A stretch of 64,000 bases of DNA from Nectonema munidae (Eukaryota > Nematomorpha > Nectonematoida > Nectonematidae): the NCBI GenBank assembly GCA_030549495.1, contig JAUIRK010000953.1, positions 1,144,001 to 1,208,000 of the forward strand. Direction: 5' to 3'. Shown here piece by piece: positions 1-11,775 of this stretch (positions are counted from its first letter, which is position 1; every line of letters starts with the position of its first letter). A program made the position numbers and the translations under genes. Under the pieces are notes generated by a model. It was not told the DNA's origin. It saw only the letters and a program-made list of their open reading frames with translations, and made no database searches.

Positions 1-351
1 GATTCATGCACAGAATGGAGAACAGCAGTACTTGAGAAATGGAGACTCTTCTATTTCACAAAGTGGTATCCCATCTCAATTTCCATCATCGAGTAGAAGT
101 TCTACTGCACGCGTCTCTTCAGCTTCTATGCCTATGATGATGATGGTAACTTATGAACAAGCGATGAACAGAATTATAAATGGCAATATTCCTGTTGACT
201 TGAGAGGAGATATCATGCGGTTCTGCCGAGAAAACAGAGACCAACTGCCAGTCAATGGTGTAACATGGGAGGACTGTGCCAGCACTTTTATGAATGACAA
301 TGGACGCTCAGACCAAGCAATGATTGAAATTAGTCAAGCAGGAGGAGATTA
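1..351 (+). CDS. 3' terminal coding exon of an unidentified gene (partial)
   Basis: The reading frame is open from the left edge of the window to TAG at 350-352, so the gene continues leftwards and only the last 116 or so residues are seen. The segment starts with a Gln/Ser/Pro-rich stretch, then a run of methionines (SMPMMMMV), then a compact, probably folded tail with VTYEQAMNRIINGNIPVD and LPVNGVTWEDC. I do not recognise the family. An AATAAA polyadenylation signal sits about 70 bp after the stop. The gene runs tail-to-tail into the 1137-aa gene on the other strand, whose stop lies only about 105 bp further on. Confidence 0.6.
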
Positions 352-420
352 GGCTTCAAATACTCCTTGATTTTACTTGTACACAATGGAATATTTTATC
401 TCTATATTTTAAAATGATGA

Positions 421-426
421 AATAAA
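421..426 (+). terminator. polyadenylation signal AATAAA of the left-edge gene
   Basis: A canonical AATAAA lies 70 bp after the stop codon at 352, in an A/T-rich 3' UTR. Cleavage 15-25 bp later would fall at about 440-450, right next to the stop codon (456-458) of the convergent gene on the other strand. Confidence 0.55.
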
Positions 427-455
427 CTTTTTAAAAATAAATTGTTTCTAAAAAT

Positions 456-3400
456 TTAATTATATAACTTATCCTTATTAGCAGGAATAGTGTTAGATAA
501 CTGATTTTTAAGAATTTCATATTCATTGTGGTCAGCGATGAACTCCATTTTAGCTAGAAGACTACAAGATAAATTTTTATCACAAAAATACTCAATATTT
601 GTGCTTAGAATAACAGTAATTACTTTCACTATGAGTACACAAAAGTCCTGAGAATGATTTTTAAGTGCTTCTTCGAAATTCTTAGCTACGTGTATTAGGT
701 AATCAAAAAAAATGTTCATCCAAGGATCATTTAAAAGTTTGTCTAGGTATAGGACATGCTTGAAAGAACAAAACAGTATGAAGAGACAGAATACTTCGGT
801 AGACAAAAAGGCTATCGAATCACTTGTATCTAAAGAAATGTTCTGTATCAAACCCACTTTTAAAATGTCAAAGCTAAAATACTTTATACCGTTTTGAGGA
901 TATGAGTAAGCTTTCTTGATAGATTTCCCAGTGTTAACAGACACTGAAACAAAAGAACATTCAAAATAAGAAGAAATTAGCTCCTTTAACAATAAGAGAG
1001 AAACCACTTTGCTGTATGAGTCTTGAAACAAGATATTTTGGACAACTAACTCTATATCAAGGTTAATTTTGGTTGAAACAAAAGAACTATTTGTTGTATC
1101 CACAAAAGTAGACACCTTCATCAGTTCAACTATCAAGATAGTTATTGGCGTGTAGAGATTTTGTCGGTAAAGACATTCACTTATTCTTTCCATCAAATCT
1201 TCATTTGTGATAATCTTTAAAAATACTTTAACTTTGACATCAATCGTGTTCGCTGTCTGAGTCTTAAAGCTCAGCGCAAGGGATTGCATAACAATATTAA
1301 TGACTGAGTCACTTGTGTGGTGACAAGCATTAAAGTACTTGAGTAGAGTTATCATGTAGCGCATCAAGTCATCTTCTTGCCAATTTATCAAAGTGTTGAC
1401 ACTAGGGTCGTTGATGATTTGCAAAGCAGTTAAAACTTCTCCCTCATTTTCTCCAATCTCGCTATTCTCTAAAAATGTGAAGAGACAGGAAAATTTAGCG
1501 ATGGAGTTGCCATGCCCCAAAACGGAACTATTTCGTATGAGAAGAGAGAGAGAGTTGAGGAGTGCACCTATTTTTTTCTTATCGGTATCTAAGCTGCAAG
1601 CGTACAAAGCATCGGATAAAAATTCAAAAAAGTCCAGACTCTGTGGCATAAATTTTTGTATCACTTCCAAGTCATTCTTCACGTAATCTAGCCAAGACAG
1701 AATAACAGCACAGTAGTTTTCCTTCAATGGATAAAAAAATTGAAGAGCCCATGCAAAAAAGTGATTTCTCTTCGTGAGTACATCGTTGTATTCCTTAATA
1801 CAAATACACTGTATGAAAGAAGACATTTGTTCCCTGATAGAAAAATCATTCATATGCTTGGGTAGGAAGGATAACAAAAAAAGGATGTACTTTATGCTAT
1901 AATTCTTTTGTACGCAGCCATCTTCATAAGAAGTAAGCTTATAGAAAGCCTTTTGAACGTAGACAGTCAAGAATTCCTCACTCAACACAAATTGGTAGTG
2001 GAAGTATCTGAAGTAAAGGAGCGATAAGGCTTCTAGCGTGAAATTTTGATCATCTTGCACAAAGCTCTCTTGATCGCGCACACTCGCTCGTAAAGTGGAC
2101 GCACTTTCAATCAAGCTAACAATCTCGCTTTCGTTCAAGCTGCAGCACGTTTCAAATATTTTTAATAAAATGAATCGAATGACATTGTGAAGTATAGCTG
2201 AGTTTTGCAAAACTTCTAAAATGTAATCCAGCATTCCATTGTGTATCCAAATAACGAGACTTTCTTCAAACTCATACGCATTTGTGAGATAGATGTAGAT
2301 TAAATTGATGAGCGTGCTATTTAAGCACTCAGGATACAATTTTCTAGCATTGAAAGCGAACATTGGTGGGAGAAAATTCCGCGTGATAAGAGAGACTTTT
2401 TCTTTGATCTTTCCAATTATTTCATCCTTTTCACTTGTTGGAAAGAAAAAGGTAATTATAATTGAAATCGATAAATTGTAAAAGGGTAAATAAAAGGTAG
2501 TAACTATGTTTGTTGAAGTTTCTTTCAAGAGTTTATTTTTTAGCATGTCAAAATTGTCAATGATAAAGTCGAAAATATTGAGAACACTTTTATGCCATTC
2601 CTTAATGCTCATTTTGTTGTTCAATGTGGTATCCAACAAGTATCTAGCAATGTCGCAAGTATATTGAAAGTTTTCGAAGGTTAAAAAAATTTTGTCTTCT
2701 ATCAAAATGTTCCAAAATTGAGAATACAAGTTTTTATTAAAAAATATGGCTTGCGAATCGGGCTGCTTACTAAAAATGATGTGTAAAATTTTCCAAATAT
2801 GAAGTTTTTGTTTCTGATTATCAACTTTAATGCTACACCGTAACAAATTCAATAGATCATTAAAGTTGAAAATTGAATGACATTTAGTGAAATAATTTTC
2901 ACTTTCTGTAAACATTTCGATCACATTCAAACACTTTCCAGCGAGAGATGGAATGAGCAAATTTTCCGAAATGCATTCTGCCACCTCATTATCCAACAGT
3001 AATTCAATGATGGAAGCATCTGAATAACATTCTAAAAGTCTTTCTAGCAGGACAACTGTCGCAAGCTTTAAGTCTTCATTCTTACTCAAGATGAAAGCTT
3101 TAATGAACACCACCAATTCAGTCATGGACGAAATTGCAGAGATAAATGTTTTGGGGTTATTAACTAAAATTTTATTAAAAACCCCAACAGAATTCAGTTT
3201 AATGGCATTACTAGCACTATAATGTTTGCCATTACAACTTTTTATGATTTTAGAGGATAAGACATTGATGATACTTACATTGACTTCACACTCAACAGTG
3301 CAAGAATCAAAGAGGAAATAGAAGAAGTAAAGCATGGCTTCTGTTTCTTCTAAAAGAGAGGGATTGAATATGATCGAAGAAAGAAAGCTCAAAAAGCTTA

Positions 3401-3869
3401 GTCCATTTATGAAGATATAGTGAGATAGTTCTGGATACGAAGATGTTAATTCACTAATTAACTGAAGTAAGAGACTGAAATTTTGTGACTTGGAATGCAT
3501 TTCATAAATAAGGCTAATGCATGCATTCACCAATGCACAGTACTCGCTTCCAGTAGGCGAATAATTTATGAGCTTTTTGATGCTTTCAAAGAGGTGAGTT
3601 AGACTTAAATCGTCAATCGGAAAACTCAAGCAATCTAGTAGGGTTAACAGGATGGCAAGCAGTACTTTGTTGTTGGAGCGAAAGATTTCGCTAAACTTTT
3701 CTTTATTGTTGGTGTTAACAGAAACTTCATGTAGTTTATAAATGAAAAAGAGTCTCTGAGATTTTGTAATTGTTTGGGAGTTTAATTTTTGAAGAACACA
3801 ATTGATACAAATATCTGTCTTGTCATGCGCAAACACTTTCCATAGATTGGAGTCGCAATTACAGCTCAT
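456..3869 (-). CDS. intronless 1137-aa helical-repeat-type protein, unidentified
   Basis: A single uninterrupted frame of 1137 codons from ATG (3869-3867) to TAA. The N-terminus carries a small cysteine cluster (MSCNCDSN, then ICINC). The rest is Leu/Ile/Phe/Ser/Asn-rich, with repeated amphipathic helices, as in ARM/HEAT-type scaffold proteins. I see no catalytic motif, signal peptide or convincing membrane segment. Size and helical character loosely recall MEI1, the ARM-type meiotic double-strand-break protein, but I see no diagnostic motif, so this is only a suggestion. Neighbouring genes are spliced, so the absence of introns over 3.4 kb is notable and could mean retrogene origin. Its 5' end faces a possible + strand exon across 271 bp. 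Confidence 0.85.
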   Translation of the reverse strand: MSCNCDSNLWKVFAHDKTDICINCVLQKLNSQTITKSQRLFFIYKLHEVSVNTNNKEKFSEIFRSNNKVLLAILLTLLDCLSFPIDDLSLTHLFESIKKLINYSPTGSEYCALVNACISLIYEMHSKSQNFSLLLQLISELTSSYPELSHYIFINGLSFLSFLSSIIFNPSLLEETEAMLYFFYFLFDSCTVECEVNVSIINVLSSKIIKSCNGKHYSASNAIKLNSVGVFNKILVNNPKTFISAISSMTELVVFIKAFILSKNEDLKLATVVLLERLLECYSDASIIELLLDNEVAECISENLLIPSLAGKCLNVIEMFTESENYFTKCHSIFNFNDLLNLLRCSIKVDNQKQKLHIWKILHIIFSKQPDSQAIFFNKNLYSQFWNILIEDKIFLTFENFQYTCDIARYLLDTTLNNKMSIKEWHKSVLNIFDFIIDNFDMLKNKLLKETSTNIVTTFYLPFYNLSISIIITFFFPTSEKDEIIGKIKEKVSLITRNFLPPMFAFNARKLYPECLNSTLINLIYIYLTNAYEFEESLVIWIHNGMLDYILEVLQNSAILHNVIRFILLKIFETCCSLNESEIVSLIESASTLRASVRDQESFVQDDQNFTLEALSLLYFRYFHYQFVLSEEFLTVYVQKAFYKLTSYEDGCVQKNYSIKYILFLLSFLPKHMNDFSIREQMSSFIQCICIKEYNDVLTKRNHFFAWALQFFYPLKENYCAVILSWLDYVKNDLEVIQKFMPQSLDFFEFLSDALYACSLDTDKKKIGALLNSLSLLIRNSSVLGHGNSIAKFSCLFTFLENSEIGENEGEVLTALQIINDPSVNTLINWQEDDLMRYMITLLKYFNACHHTSDSVINIVMQSLALSFKTQTANTIDVKVKVFLKIITNEDLMERISECLYRQNLYTPITILIVELMKVSTFVDTTNSSFVSTKINLDIELVVQNILFQDSYSKVVSLLLLKELISSYFECSFVSVSVNTGKSIKKAYSYPQNGIKYFSFDILKVGLIQNISLDTSDSIAFLSTEVFCLFILFCSFKHVLYLDKLLNDPWMNIFFDYLIHVAKNFEEALKNHSQDFCVLIVKVITVILSTNIEYFCDKNLSCSLLAKMEFIADHNEYEILKNQLSNTIPANKDKLYN

Positions 3870-4140
3870 GTAATATTTTATTGAGCGCAGAGGTAAAAAA
3901 TGTTAAATTAAAAACTTAAATAAATAAATGTATATAAAAACGGATAAATTCTAAAAAAATTTGTTTCCTACTAATTATATTTTTGTTTCAATAGATTCTA
4001 TACGCAGTACATAAATAAATATACATATACTTTCACGATCTGTGAATTTAACATATCGAGCCATTTCGTTAGTTACATGCTTGTAAGATAATAAAAATTT
4101 TAATTAGCTTAACTGGTTGAGAATAATATAAGTGACAATT
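3870..4140. promoter_or_regulatory. candidate divergent promoter interval
   Basis: A 271-bp AT-rich gap between the ATG of the 1137-aa gene (- strand) and the ATG of the possible first exon at 4141 (+ strand). If both are real it must hold both promoters. Several TATAAA-like stretches are present, but in such AT-rich DNA they are weak evidence. Confidence 0.25.
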
Positions 4141-4335
4141 ATGGAAAAAAAGATTAATATAAGAAAACTAGGATATGGAGTTACTAAGCTAGCAGAGCCC
4201 GTGCTAACCAAATTTGGGGAGGGGAGTCTCAAAGGGGCTGAAACTATACATTATGAAAATACACACTATAAAATTTTCCTTTCTAGAAGCAAATTCGATC
4301 AACATCGGAAACAAGAGCTAAAGAAAGTCATAAAA
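4141..4335 (+). CDS. possible first coding exon of an unidentified gene
   Basis: ATG followed by 65 open codons ending exactly at a strong splice donor (AAA, then GTAAGG). The peptide is basic and looks folded (KLGYGVTKLAEPVLTKFGEG, then HYENTHYKIFLSRSKFDQHR). I do not recognise it. The exon ends in phase 0 and the next acceptor-bounded + strand exon (11359) also starts in phase 0, so the two could belong to one gene with a 7-kb intron; that is inference only. A chance open frame is not excluded. Confidence 0.35.
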
Positions 4336-7300
4336 GTAAGGTGATGAGGATTGAGGAGTATAATTAACTATTATAAAACAAAAGTGAAAGAAGAAAATCA
4401 TTTTATTAACAATATATCATTTTTAGAGTAATAAAACAATTTACATGTCAAACATTCAGCCTTCTTGACTTTTCGTTGAAATAGTTCGAAAGGGTCGAAA
4501 AACTTCCCTCACAGGAGGCAGTGCTTGATACTCAAAAAATACTCTAGACAATTTTATAATATATTTATTGAAACTAACAATGTACAAAGAAAAGACTTCT
4601 TCACAAGCGTACTTTATCGGATGTAATTCATTTAAAACTTATTTAAGGTTGAAAAAAATGAGTCGAGAGGCTTGGAAAATTGAGTGGGGTGGAGGGGGTT
4701 CAGGTCAAAAATGGGAGGAGGGGCGGGGGCTCAAGCCCGGAATATAAATAGGGTGCGCGGGCCCTGTAAGCTAGGAAGAAGTATCATCTTATCTTTCCAG
4801 AAGTGGTCAAGGCGTTGCTTGAAGATGTTTAAGATATTTGAACATACACGGGAAGGCTGTTCAGTCGTTGATAATTCTGTTAGAAAAGAAGTCTTTGCGG
4901 AAGTGCTTTTTGTGTCGGCTTTTTATAAATTTGTACTGATGAGTTTTTTTGAAATCTTGAAGAAAATGGGGGTAGGATATCACGATTAACATGAATGTTT
5001 TTATTTATGATGCTAAATACTGTTATTATGTCATTTCTTATGATAGAAGTGGTTTTATAATTAGTTGGGTTATTTAAAATTGCTACTTGTTTAGTTAATT
5101 TTGTAAAATATTTAATTACTTTTTTTTAATTTGGCTATTTTAATTGACCAATGAATCAAATAGTTAACTTTGTTAGTTAACAAAAAATATTACAAAATTA
5201 AATATTTAATTCGTCAAATTTTAGTATATTTTAATTACTTAATCAAAAAAGTTAGTAATTCAGTTAGTTAATTACAAAAGATGAAAAATTTGGAGCGTGT
5301 GAAGGTGTTGTGCTAATCCTGATAATTTACCACAGCATTTCTCAATCGGTGTTTTCTGCATTCAGCGAAAGTTCTTTAAGGGTTCCACAAGAAGAAGTAA
5401 GACAAACTAATGCTCTCTTTTAAATATGAGCAAATTTTCTATTGCATTTTTTCCTTCGTTTAATTGAAAATCCCTTTTTGTCTTGAATCTAATTCTCTTT
5501 TTTTAAAATTGCACACATTGTGTGGGATTCCTCGAAAGAGTTTATTTATATGTCAAGGGTTCTACGAAGTTAAAAAGTTTTACAAAGACTAATTTATAAT
5601 AAACAATTATGGAAGCATAACTCTTCTAAGTGGTCAAAGAGCATCATCAACTTATGGAGATATAGCAAGGGCGGATCTCGAAATTGGCATTAGAGGGGGG
5701 GGGGCGAATTTTACTAAACTAGAACTCAAATTTGAAGCTTTATCAAAATTTTTAAAACAAAAGGAAGAATGAGAGCATTAAAACGATCCTCATTCATTGA
5801 ACTGAGAAGTGAATTGATGTGGTAAAACTTGATGTGTTTAAATAATAAATTTACAAAAAAATTGGATAATATAGAAGTAATAAATGTCACACTTAACTAC
5901 GATTGAAATATAAAAAACTTTTTAGGGCTTCTCACTTTAGAGAAAGATTGAATCTAAAAAACGAGTTCCAGAAATCATCATAATATTTGAATTCTACGAA
6001 AATAAAATAAGTCGTCTGCTTTAAGTTATATGAAAATTCATTCAAAAAGAAAAACAGACAAATAATTTTCCGAAAACGTTAGTAAAGCAAGTTAGTTATA
6101 ATTAACAAAAAAGTTTTATTTTTTCAAAATATATTCTAAGCGTGGATATACACATCGAAAGGAGTGGACACTTTAATCACCACTCAAATATATTTGACAG
6201 AATGTATAACAAAATTTTAAAAGATTAATATTACAATATGTTAAAAATACAAAGATTACAAAAATTTACACCAGTCTAAAATTTAAGCCTCACGATATAG
6301 ATCTGAGATGACCATAAATTCCAATAGGCAAAAAATAATTAAAATGTAAATAAAAAGATAGAATTGAATAGATAGAATCGTTACCCAACTCTTTTTATAT
6401 TTCATCCTAATATTAGAATTTAAGAGTTTTTTTTCCATAACATACTCTTTGTGAAATAATATGCAGTTATTCAATATCGCGATAAAATAATATAATTATA
6501 ATATTTTAGTTGATTGTATAAAAAAAAATATAATAATATATTTTCTGAATATTTTTTGCTAATTATCATTTAAATTTAAATATCATTACCCTTTTTAAAC
6601 CTAGCATAAATATATCGTCTGCTAAATATAATAATTTCGTCTGCACAGCGATTAAGGTTAAATGGGTTTCAAAATAAGAATTAAAAATTTGAATGCAAGT
6701 ATGCTTTGATCTAAAAATTCTTATAAGTTAAAAAAAAATTTTAATTTTAAAAAGAATAATTTTCTAACTATAATTTTGCATAAATATGAACAGGGTTCGT
6801 AGATGAATTTATTTGGTGCAATATTATGAGATCACATATATATTTTAAACTTACAAAATGTAATATTTTTAATTTAACCAATAACAGTACCATTACCAAA
6901 AGTAATCGATTATCCAAAATTTTTACTCGAGAAGAAATAAGATTAGAAAATATTTTATAAATTCAAAAATAAATGAAAATCCCTATGGAGTTAAAATTCG
7001 GGATAAAATTAAAATTTTGGCAAATATTTATATAATTTATAAGAGAGCAAGTAAATTGATTTTTTCTATTTCATTTACTTTTCAGTGATTTTCTTGTCCT
7101 TCATAACGACATTCTGAATAAATATGTCATTCTCTAAAATCTGGTGTTATAATTCCTAAAAACTTAAGATTTTAGAGTTATATGATCTTTTGTTATAAAA
7201 AAAAGTAATAGCTAGATTGAAAAAGAAAATTATAATAATGTGGAATAGCAAAATAAGGTCTATATATTATTTACTTTGGATGCAAATTTTTGAAGTTATA

Positions 7301-7700
7301 AAATTGAAGAGTGAGATTGTTGAAACTTTAATTCGTTAAAGAGTTATACTTATTGGTATGTCCTATATAATAAATAATTATTCTTTAAGATCAAACTATC
7401 CTTAAAAAACTTATATTACTATATACAATTTTAGATATCTTCAGAGGAATAGAATTTTAAAGATGAATTTTTTCATTTTTTGTTTAAAAAAGGCGATTTT
7501 GATTTTTGGGACACCGATATCACACTGGTTCCCAAAGAGTTATCTGGTCTACTAGCATAATAACTAGAGGATATATAATGGAAAGCGGAAGAGTTGCATC
7601 AAAATTATAAACGCAGACGACTATATTTGTTAGTCGGCAATAGTCAACTGTCGTCGTTAACCGGTTAAATAAACACTGGGGTTTATAGAAGTACATTATT
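4336..7700. other. AT-rich non-coding stretch
   Basis: No exon with splice-site support was found. There are G-rich patches at about 4684-4765, and a patch at about 5670-5710 that looks like a decayed hAT-MITE end (a GGGCGGATCT-type terminus followed by a G run). The rest is A/T-rich filler that could be one large intron or intergenic DNA. Confidence 0.4.
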
Positions 7701-8250
7701 TAATCTCAAAAAGGGAGTGATACTGATTATGTGAGTATATAGTGGAGTAAGGTAATGGTGTGTCTTTGTGTCAAAAACGGTGAAAACATTTAAAAGCTAA
7801 TATAACATATATATAGTGGAGTATAGACATGGAGGTGGTATTGTGTTCAGTGCATATGTGTATGTGTGTTGTATGAATAAATCCACTTTATCGAAAGACA
7901 AAGAACAGGTAAATGTAACATTGTAATAAATGAGCTTGGAGGATGGATAAGTGGGATAGCAGTAGTGTGAGTGTGTATATGACGTCTGAGTGAAACGCGA
8001 TAATAGTGAAGGAATGATGAGATAAACTCTTTGTAAACGGTAACGCTCTTATTGTTCCTTCTTTACGCGGATGTTGGAAGAGAGGGGGTAGTAAGATAGC
8101 GAGCTTTATCTTCTACCTACCATACAATCACGTGTATAGGCGCGCGCACAATTGAAAAGTTTGCATGGCGATGATGGAGTGTGTAGGCAAGTTAGTGCCA
8201 TTCCGTGAATCACTAAACAAATTAAGTCATATCATTGTATCTTAATTAAA
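7700..8250 (+). promoter_or_regulatory. GT-rich, GC-elevated segment with a 26-codon ORF, possible 5' region
   Basis: This stretch has more G and C than its surroundings, many short TGTG runs and a CGCGCGC patch at about 8142. A small ORF of 26 codons (8165-8245) starts MAMMECVGKLVPF. It could be a promoter with a 5' UTR for the + strand exons at 11-13.6 kb, or a decayed repeat. No splice donor decides this. Confidence 0.15.
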
Positions 8251-9840
8251 AAAATTGTTGAGATGATGAGGATAACCTATATATTCAGTCGAAGAACAAC
8301 GACCCATAAACACACAATATATATTTAATACTTCTGCTATCCTTTTCTTTGTCAGAACCTCTTCTTTTTTTGTGGAAATGTAATATTTCATTTTTAAACA
8401 ATTTTTTACGCCATATTTATCCGAATGAAGCAGTAATTTTTTAAACCATTTTAGACTTTTCACGACATAACAGCTGTGCTTTCCTCCAAAATGTTAGAAG
8501 TTTTTTCATTTTTCGTCTTTTTCATAGTAAGTCTATTTTTGAAATTAAATTCTTTTATCAAAACCATTAAAAATGGTTTATTTGACATAATTTTTCAACA
8601 CTTTAAGGACCACTGTGGCACTAGTTACTGAAAAAATTAAATTTTAATTGATTCTAACGAATTTTAACATATAGGCATATAAATCCCCACAATAATACCA
8701 CTTACTATATAACATCGCAAATAACGTTTGCGTGTAATTTAGAATAGATAATACATATATGTTTTCATAATAAAGAAAATTTAAATCAGCCTAAAAGCAT
8801 GGTTCAGAGTTTTTGCCAGCGGTGCACAACGCGCGCGAGCCATTTTTTAAGAAGCTCGATCTAAAAATTTAAAGAATTTCATTTAAAAGATCTTCATAAA
8901 GTTTTCAAGACTTTAGCTCATACAAAATTTATTGTGAAACTAATTTGGAAAGGAGTTGAAAAGGCATGCAAAATAACTGCGGCTAATTAAAAAGTTACAT
9001 TTTTGCCTAAGTATGTGGATTGAGTGAGATTTATGTTTACTACGTTTTTTAAATGTTTATAAAACCGAATTTTATTGTGGTCCCCTAAATATTAGGTAGA
9101 ATACAATATGGGCCGCTCCTCAAAATGGGTTGTCTATCCCTAAAAAAAGAAGAAGCTTAGTGATTATACTTAGGAAGAGTTCAAGAACACGTACCGAAGT
9201 AGGGTAACTTCTAATTACCCACAATATACTTTGTACATACTTATACATATGTATAACTAACGAGTAAAGCGATAGAAGCACAGACATCAATAAAATTATC
9301 ACGGTTTTAGACTTAATGTGACTTTCGTGATAGGTGTGGTAAGAACTAGATGTAATTAAGTATGGTCGACTCTCACTAATCCAGAATGTTAGGGACTGAC
9401 CTGTTTCGGGTTTAGTGATTCATTATATTTTGTTTGATTCATTTATATATACATATGTGCTCTTTCTTTGAGTAAAAAAGATAGTTTGGTGCTGAAACTC
9501 ACATTTTTTTATTGATTCCAATTTAAATGCATATTATAAGTTACCTTATGTTATCAGGATACTTTGTATAAAAAATTGCTACAACATAAGATTGAAGCAT
9601 TTGTTAGTACATCTTATGAGATTTTATCAAAGCCAAAGAATTTTGGAAATAGCATTTGTGGAAATAATTTCAAGATTTTAATTAAAAGGCAAACAGGTGT
9701 TTCCAAGGCCTGATGTAATACAAACACACAGAAATGGGCGTGGTAAGAAGTTGCTAGAAAGAGGATTATGGTTCTAATCTCGTTGATTTTGACATTTATT
9801 ATTAAATTTTTGCCCATTTCGAATACGGTTTGGGAAATAT
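8251..9840. other. AT-rich non-coding stretch
   Basis: No gene, exon or clearly bounded repeat recognised. Confidence 0.35.
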
Positions 9841-9844
9841 TTAT

Positions 9845-9888
9845 GAACCCTTTAAGGAATAAAATTTTTAAGACTATTCGTCTGCTTA
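9845..9888 (+). repeat. left-end fragment of a TTAA-type MITE
   Basis: The stretch from AACCCTTTAAGGA to ATTCGTCTGCT matches the left end of the complete MITE at 34138-34259, with a few substitutions. The right end is missing, and a SINE copy follows directly. Confidence 0.45.
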
Positions 9889-9891
9889 ACT

Positions 9892-10045
9892 CGCCGTGAG
9901 TAAGGTTGGTTAGATACTGGGTTTGGATAACTCAAGGTCTTGGTTCGATCCCTCATCAAGCCCACTTTCCTCACAGTTAGAAAAAAGAGGCGCAAAAGTG
10001 ACTTATCGATGAAAACAGCCCACGGTACCTTTGCCTTTCTTTTTC
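9892..10045 (+). repeat. tRNA-derived SINE, family A, copy 1
   Basis: Shares a core with copies at 23897 and 46903: CGTGAGTAAGGTT, ATAACTCAAGGTCT, and a Pol III B-box (GGTTCGATCC) followed by CATCAAG and a segment ending in CCCACGGTACCTTTGC. An A-box-like element precedes the B-box at tRNA-like spacing. It is not a functional tRNA, since I see no full cloverleaf. Confidence 0.6.
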
Positions 10046-11358
10046 AATCCAATTTTATATATCCATAAGCCCTCAAAAAGTCAACAAAATCTAGGTCGAG
10101 CAAGAGTTTGGCTAGTGATGCTTACAAATCATTTATTTATATTTTGAACAATTCATTCCATAATATCGACTGTAAATTCAGTAAATTCTAACCCCAAAAA
10201 TTTATATCTCATGCATGACTGACTTAACCTTAAAAAGTGGCATGACAAGGTAGTTGGGGAGAGGAGCTAATGAAAAATTCCTTATATTAATCAAGGGATT
10301 ATATCAGTTAGTTAGGAAGTGCCGAGGATAGCCGAAGTGCCATAGGGTTCGGATATTAATTTTAGCGCATTTAAACGTTTCAATAACAAGTAATAAGGGC
10401 GAAAACTCTGTTATATAGGTACGCAAAATAAGAAGGCAAACTTTAACAACTATTATTACATTTTTAAAGGGTATAATATTTGCATTGCTTTTTCATTACA
10501 AATCAAGTGTGCCATTTGGGGGGGGGGGGGGGGGGCAAACCGCACCTTGCTGCCTCTTTGTACGCTACTGTTATACTTAAGTAAATGTTTTTTTATATTT
10601 AGTTAGAAATACTGAGCAAGGATGGAGTTAATTAATAGTTATTTCACTTTTGTAAATTGCATCTTTGCAACAGTTAGTCGTTATTCCGAATAGTTTATTT
10701 GTAGAAAGTTGTTCTGTCTTCGTTAATAGTGCGTCGGTAATATTTTTTTTAACTATACACTCCTTGTTCATTCTACGTTAATTTCTTCCTTATAGTTATT
10801 CGAATTTTGTAATTTGGTTAGTTAAATAGTTATATAGACGCTTACTGATTGGTTAGTAATTTGTTGCTGGTGAAGAGACGATCTTGTAGTTTGGGCAAAA
10901 AATGGCCAGAACTGCATTCGATCTAAATTGCTTATACGGAAAGACTTGTAAATATGAGTTTACTTATATAACATATAAGTTAAGTCTGAATATAAGCAAT
11001 GATGCTTAAAGATTATTAAGAAAGAAGATTTTTAAATGATTAACGTAGTATTAAATATTTCTTAATATTAATTTCATCTTTTGAGACATTTTAACAATTA
11101 TTTTTAATATAACTTATATAAAAAATAAATCCACTAATCAAAAAATTTTTGATATTAAAAATAATTAGAAAAAATCTGTTCCCTTACCTCAAAAAATGCT
11201 GATGTTGTGCGCCAAACTCCTGCTATAGATATAAAAAATAAATGTATTTATATAATCATTGTCAACTAATCTAAAAAACTTCACGCTCCGTCGGTTTAGA
11301 AAGACTGATATAACAGTGACTTGTGATCATTAATGATAATAATAATAATACATTTTAG
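10046..11358. other. AT-rich non-coding stretch with a poly-G run and hAT-like terminus
   Basis: It holds an 18-base G run at 10518-10535, followed by GCACCTTGCTGCCTCTTTGT and GTACGCTACTG ending at 10570. That resembles the right terminus of a hAT-type MITE. I found no matching left end. The rest shows no gene. Confidence 0.3.
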
Positions 11359-11775
11359 TCGAGAGTGTTTCTTGCACCGGCCAATATAAACGATGCTCTC
11401 GCTCTACAATATAGTGACTCAAATAAATACGCGGCACAAGAATCATATGTCCCACAGAGCATCACAGGATACGAAGAAGGTGGCCCGACGCAAAACATCA
11501 ATCTGTACGAAACGGCGCCCGTTCAGCCACTCGCACAAGCCGCACCCCCAATGCAACAAGGCGCTCCTGCCCAATACTCCCCCATGCCACAGTCGTATCC
11601 CATGTATGGCTTGCCTCAGTACATGCCGATGGTGTACAACTCAAATGAATTAATGCCTCAATACGGATCCCAGCTAGCGCCAGCAGCAGTTGCACAACCA
11701 ACTGCAGTAGTTGCAGCTCCAGCAAAACCCGCCGAAGATAGCACGTACGCATTTTATTTCAATTCCACTTTTTGA
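11359..11775 (+). CDS. terminal coding exon of a Pro/Gln/Tyr-rich protein
   Basis: A splice acceptor (CATTTTAG) is followed by 138 open codons to TGA. The sequence is GC-richer than its surroundings. The peptide is low-complexity and rich in Pro, Gln, Ala, Tyr and Met (QPLAQAAPPMQQGAP, MYGLPQYMPM, then a run of Ala/Val/Pro before a short end SFYF-like tail, FYFNSTF). This is typical of a disordered C-terminus of an RNA-binding or transcription-linked protein, but I do not recognise the family. The first base after AG begins a codon, so the upstream exon must end in phase 0. The upstream exons were not identified. Confidence 0.55.
   Translation, partial: SRVFLAPANINDALALQYSDSNKYAAQESYVPQSITGYEEGGPTQNINLYETAPVQPLAQAAPPMQQGAPAQYSPMPQSYPMYGLPQYMPMVYNSNELMPQYGSQLAPAAVAQPTAVVAAPAKPAEDSTYAFYFNSTF

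Noticed and set aside
4684-4989. 101-codon + strand ORF
   Set aside because: No splice signals or family; glycine-rich start comes from a G-run, likely a decayed repeat.
9900-9965. tRNA gene at the GGTTCGATCC site
   Set aside because: Same B-box in several dispersed copies, no acceptor stem; a SINE.
11393-11752. Two other long frames overlapping the Pro/Gln-rich exon
   Set aside because: Shadows produced by the GC-richer coding sequence; neither fits the acceptor nor has sensible composition.
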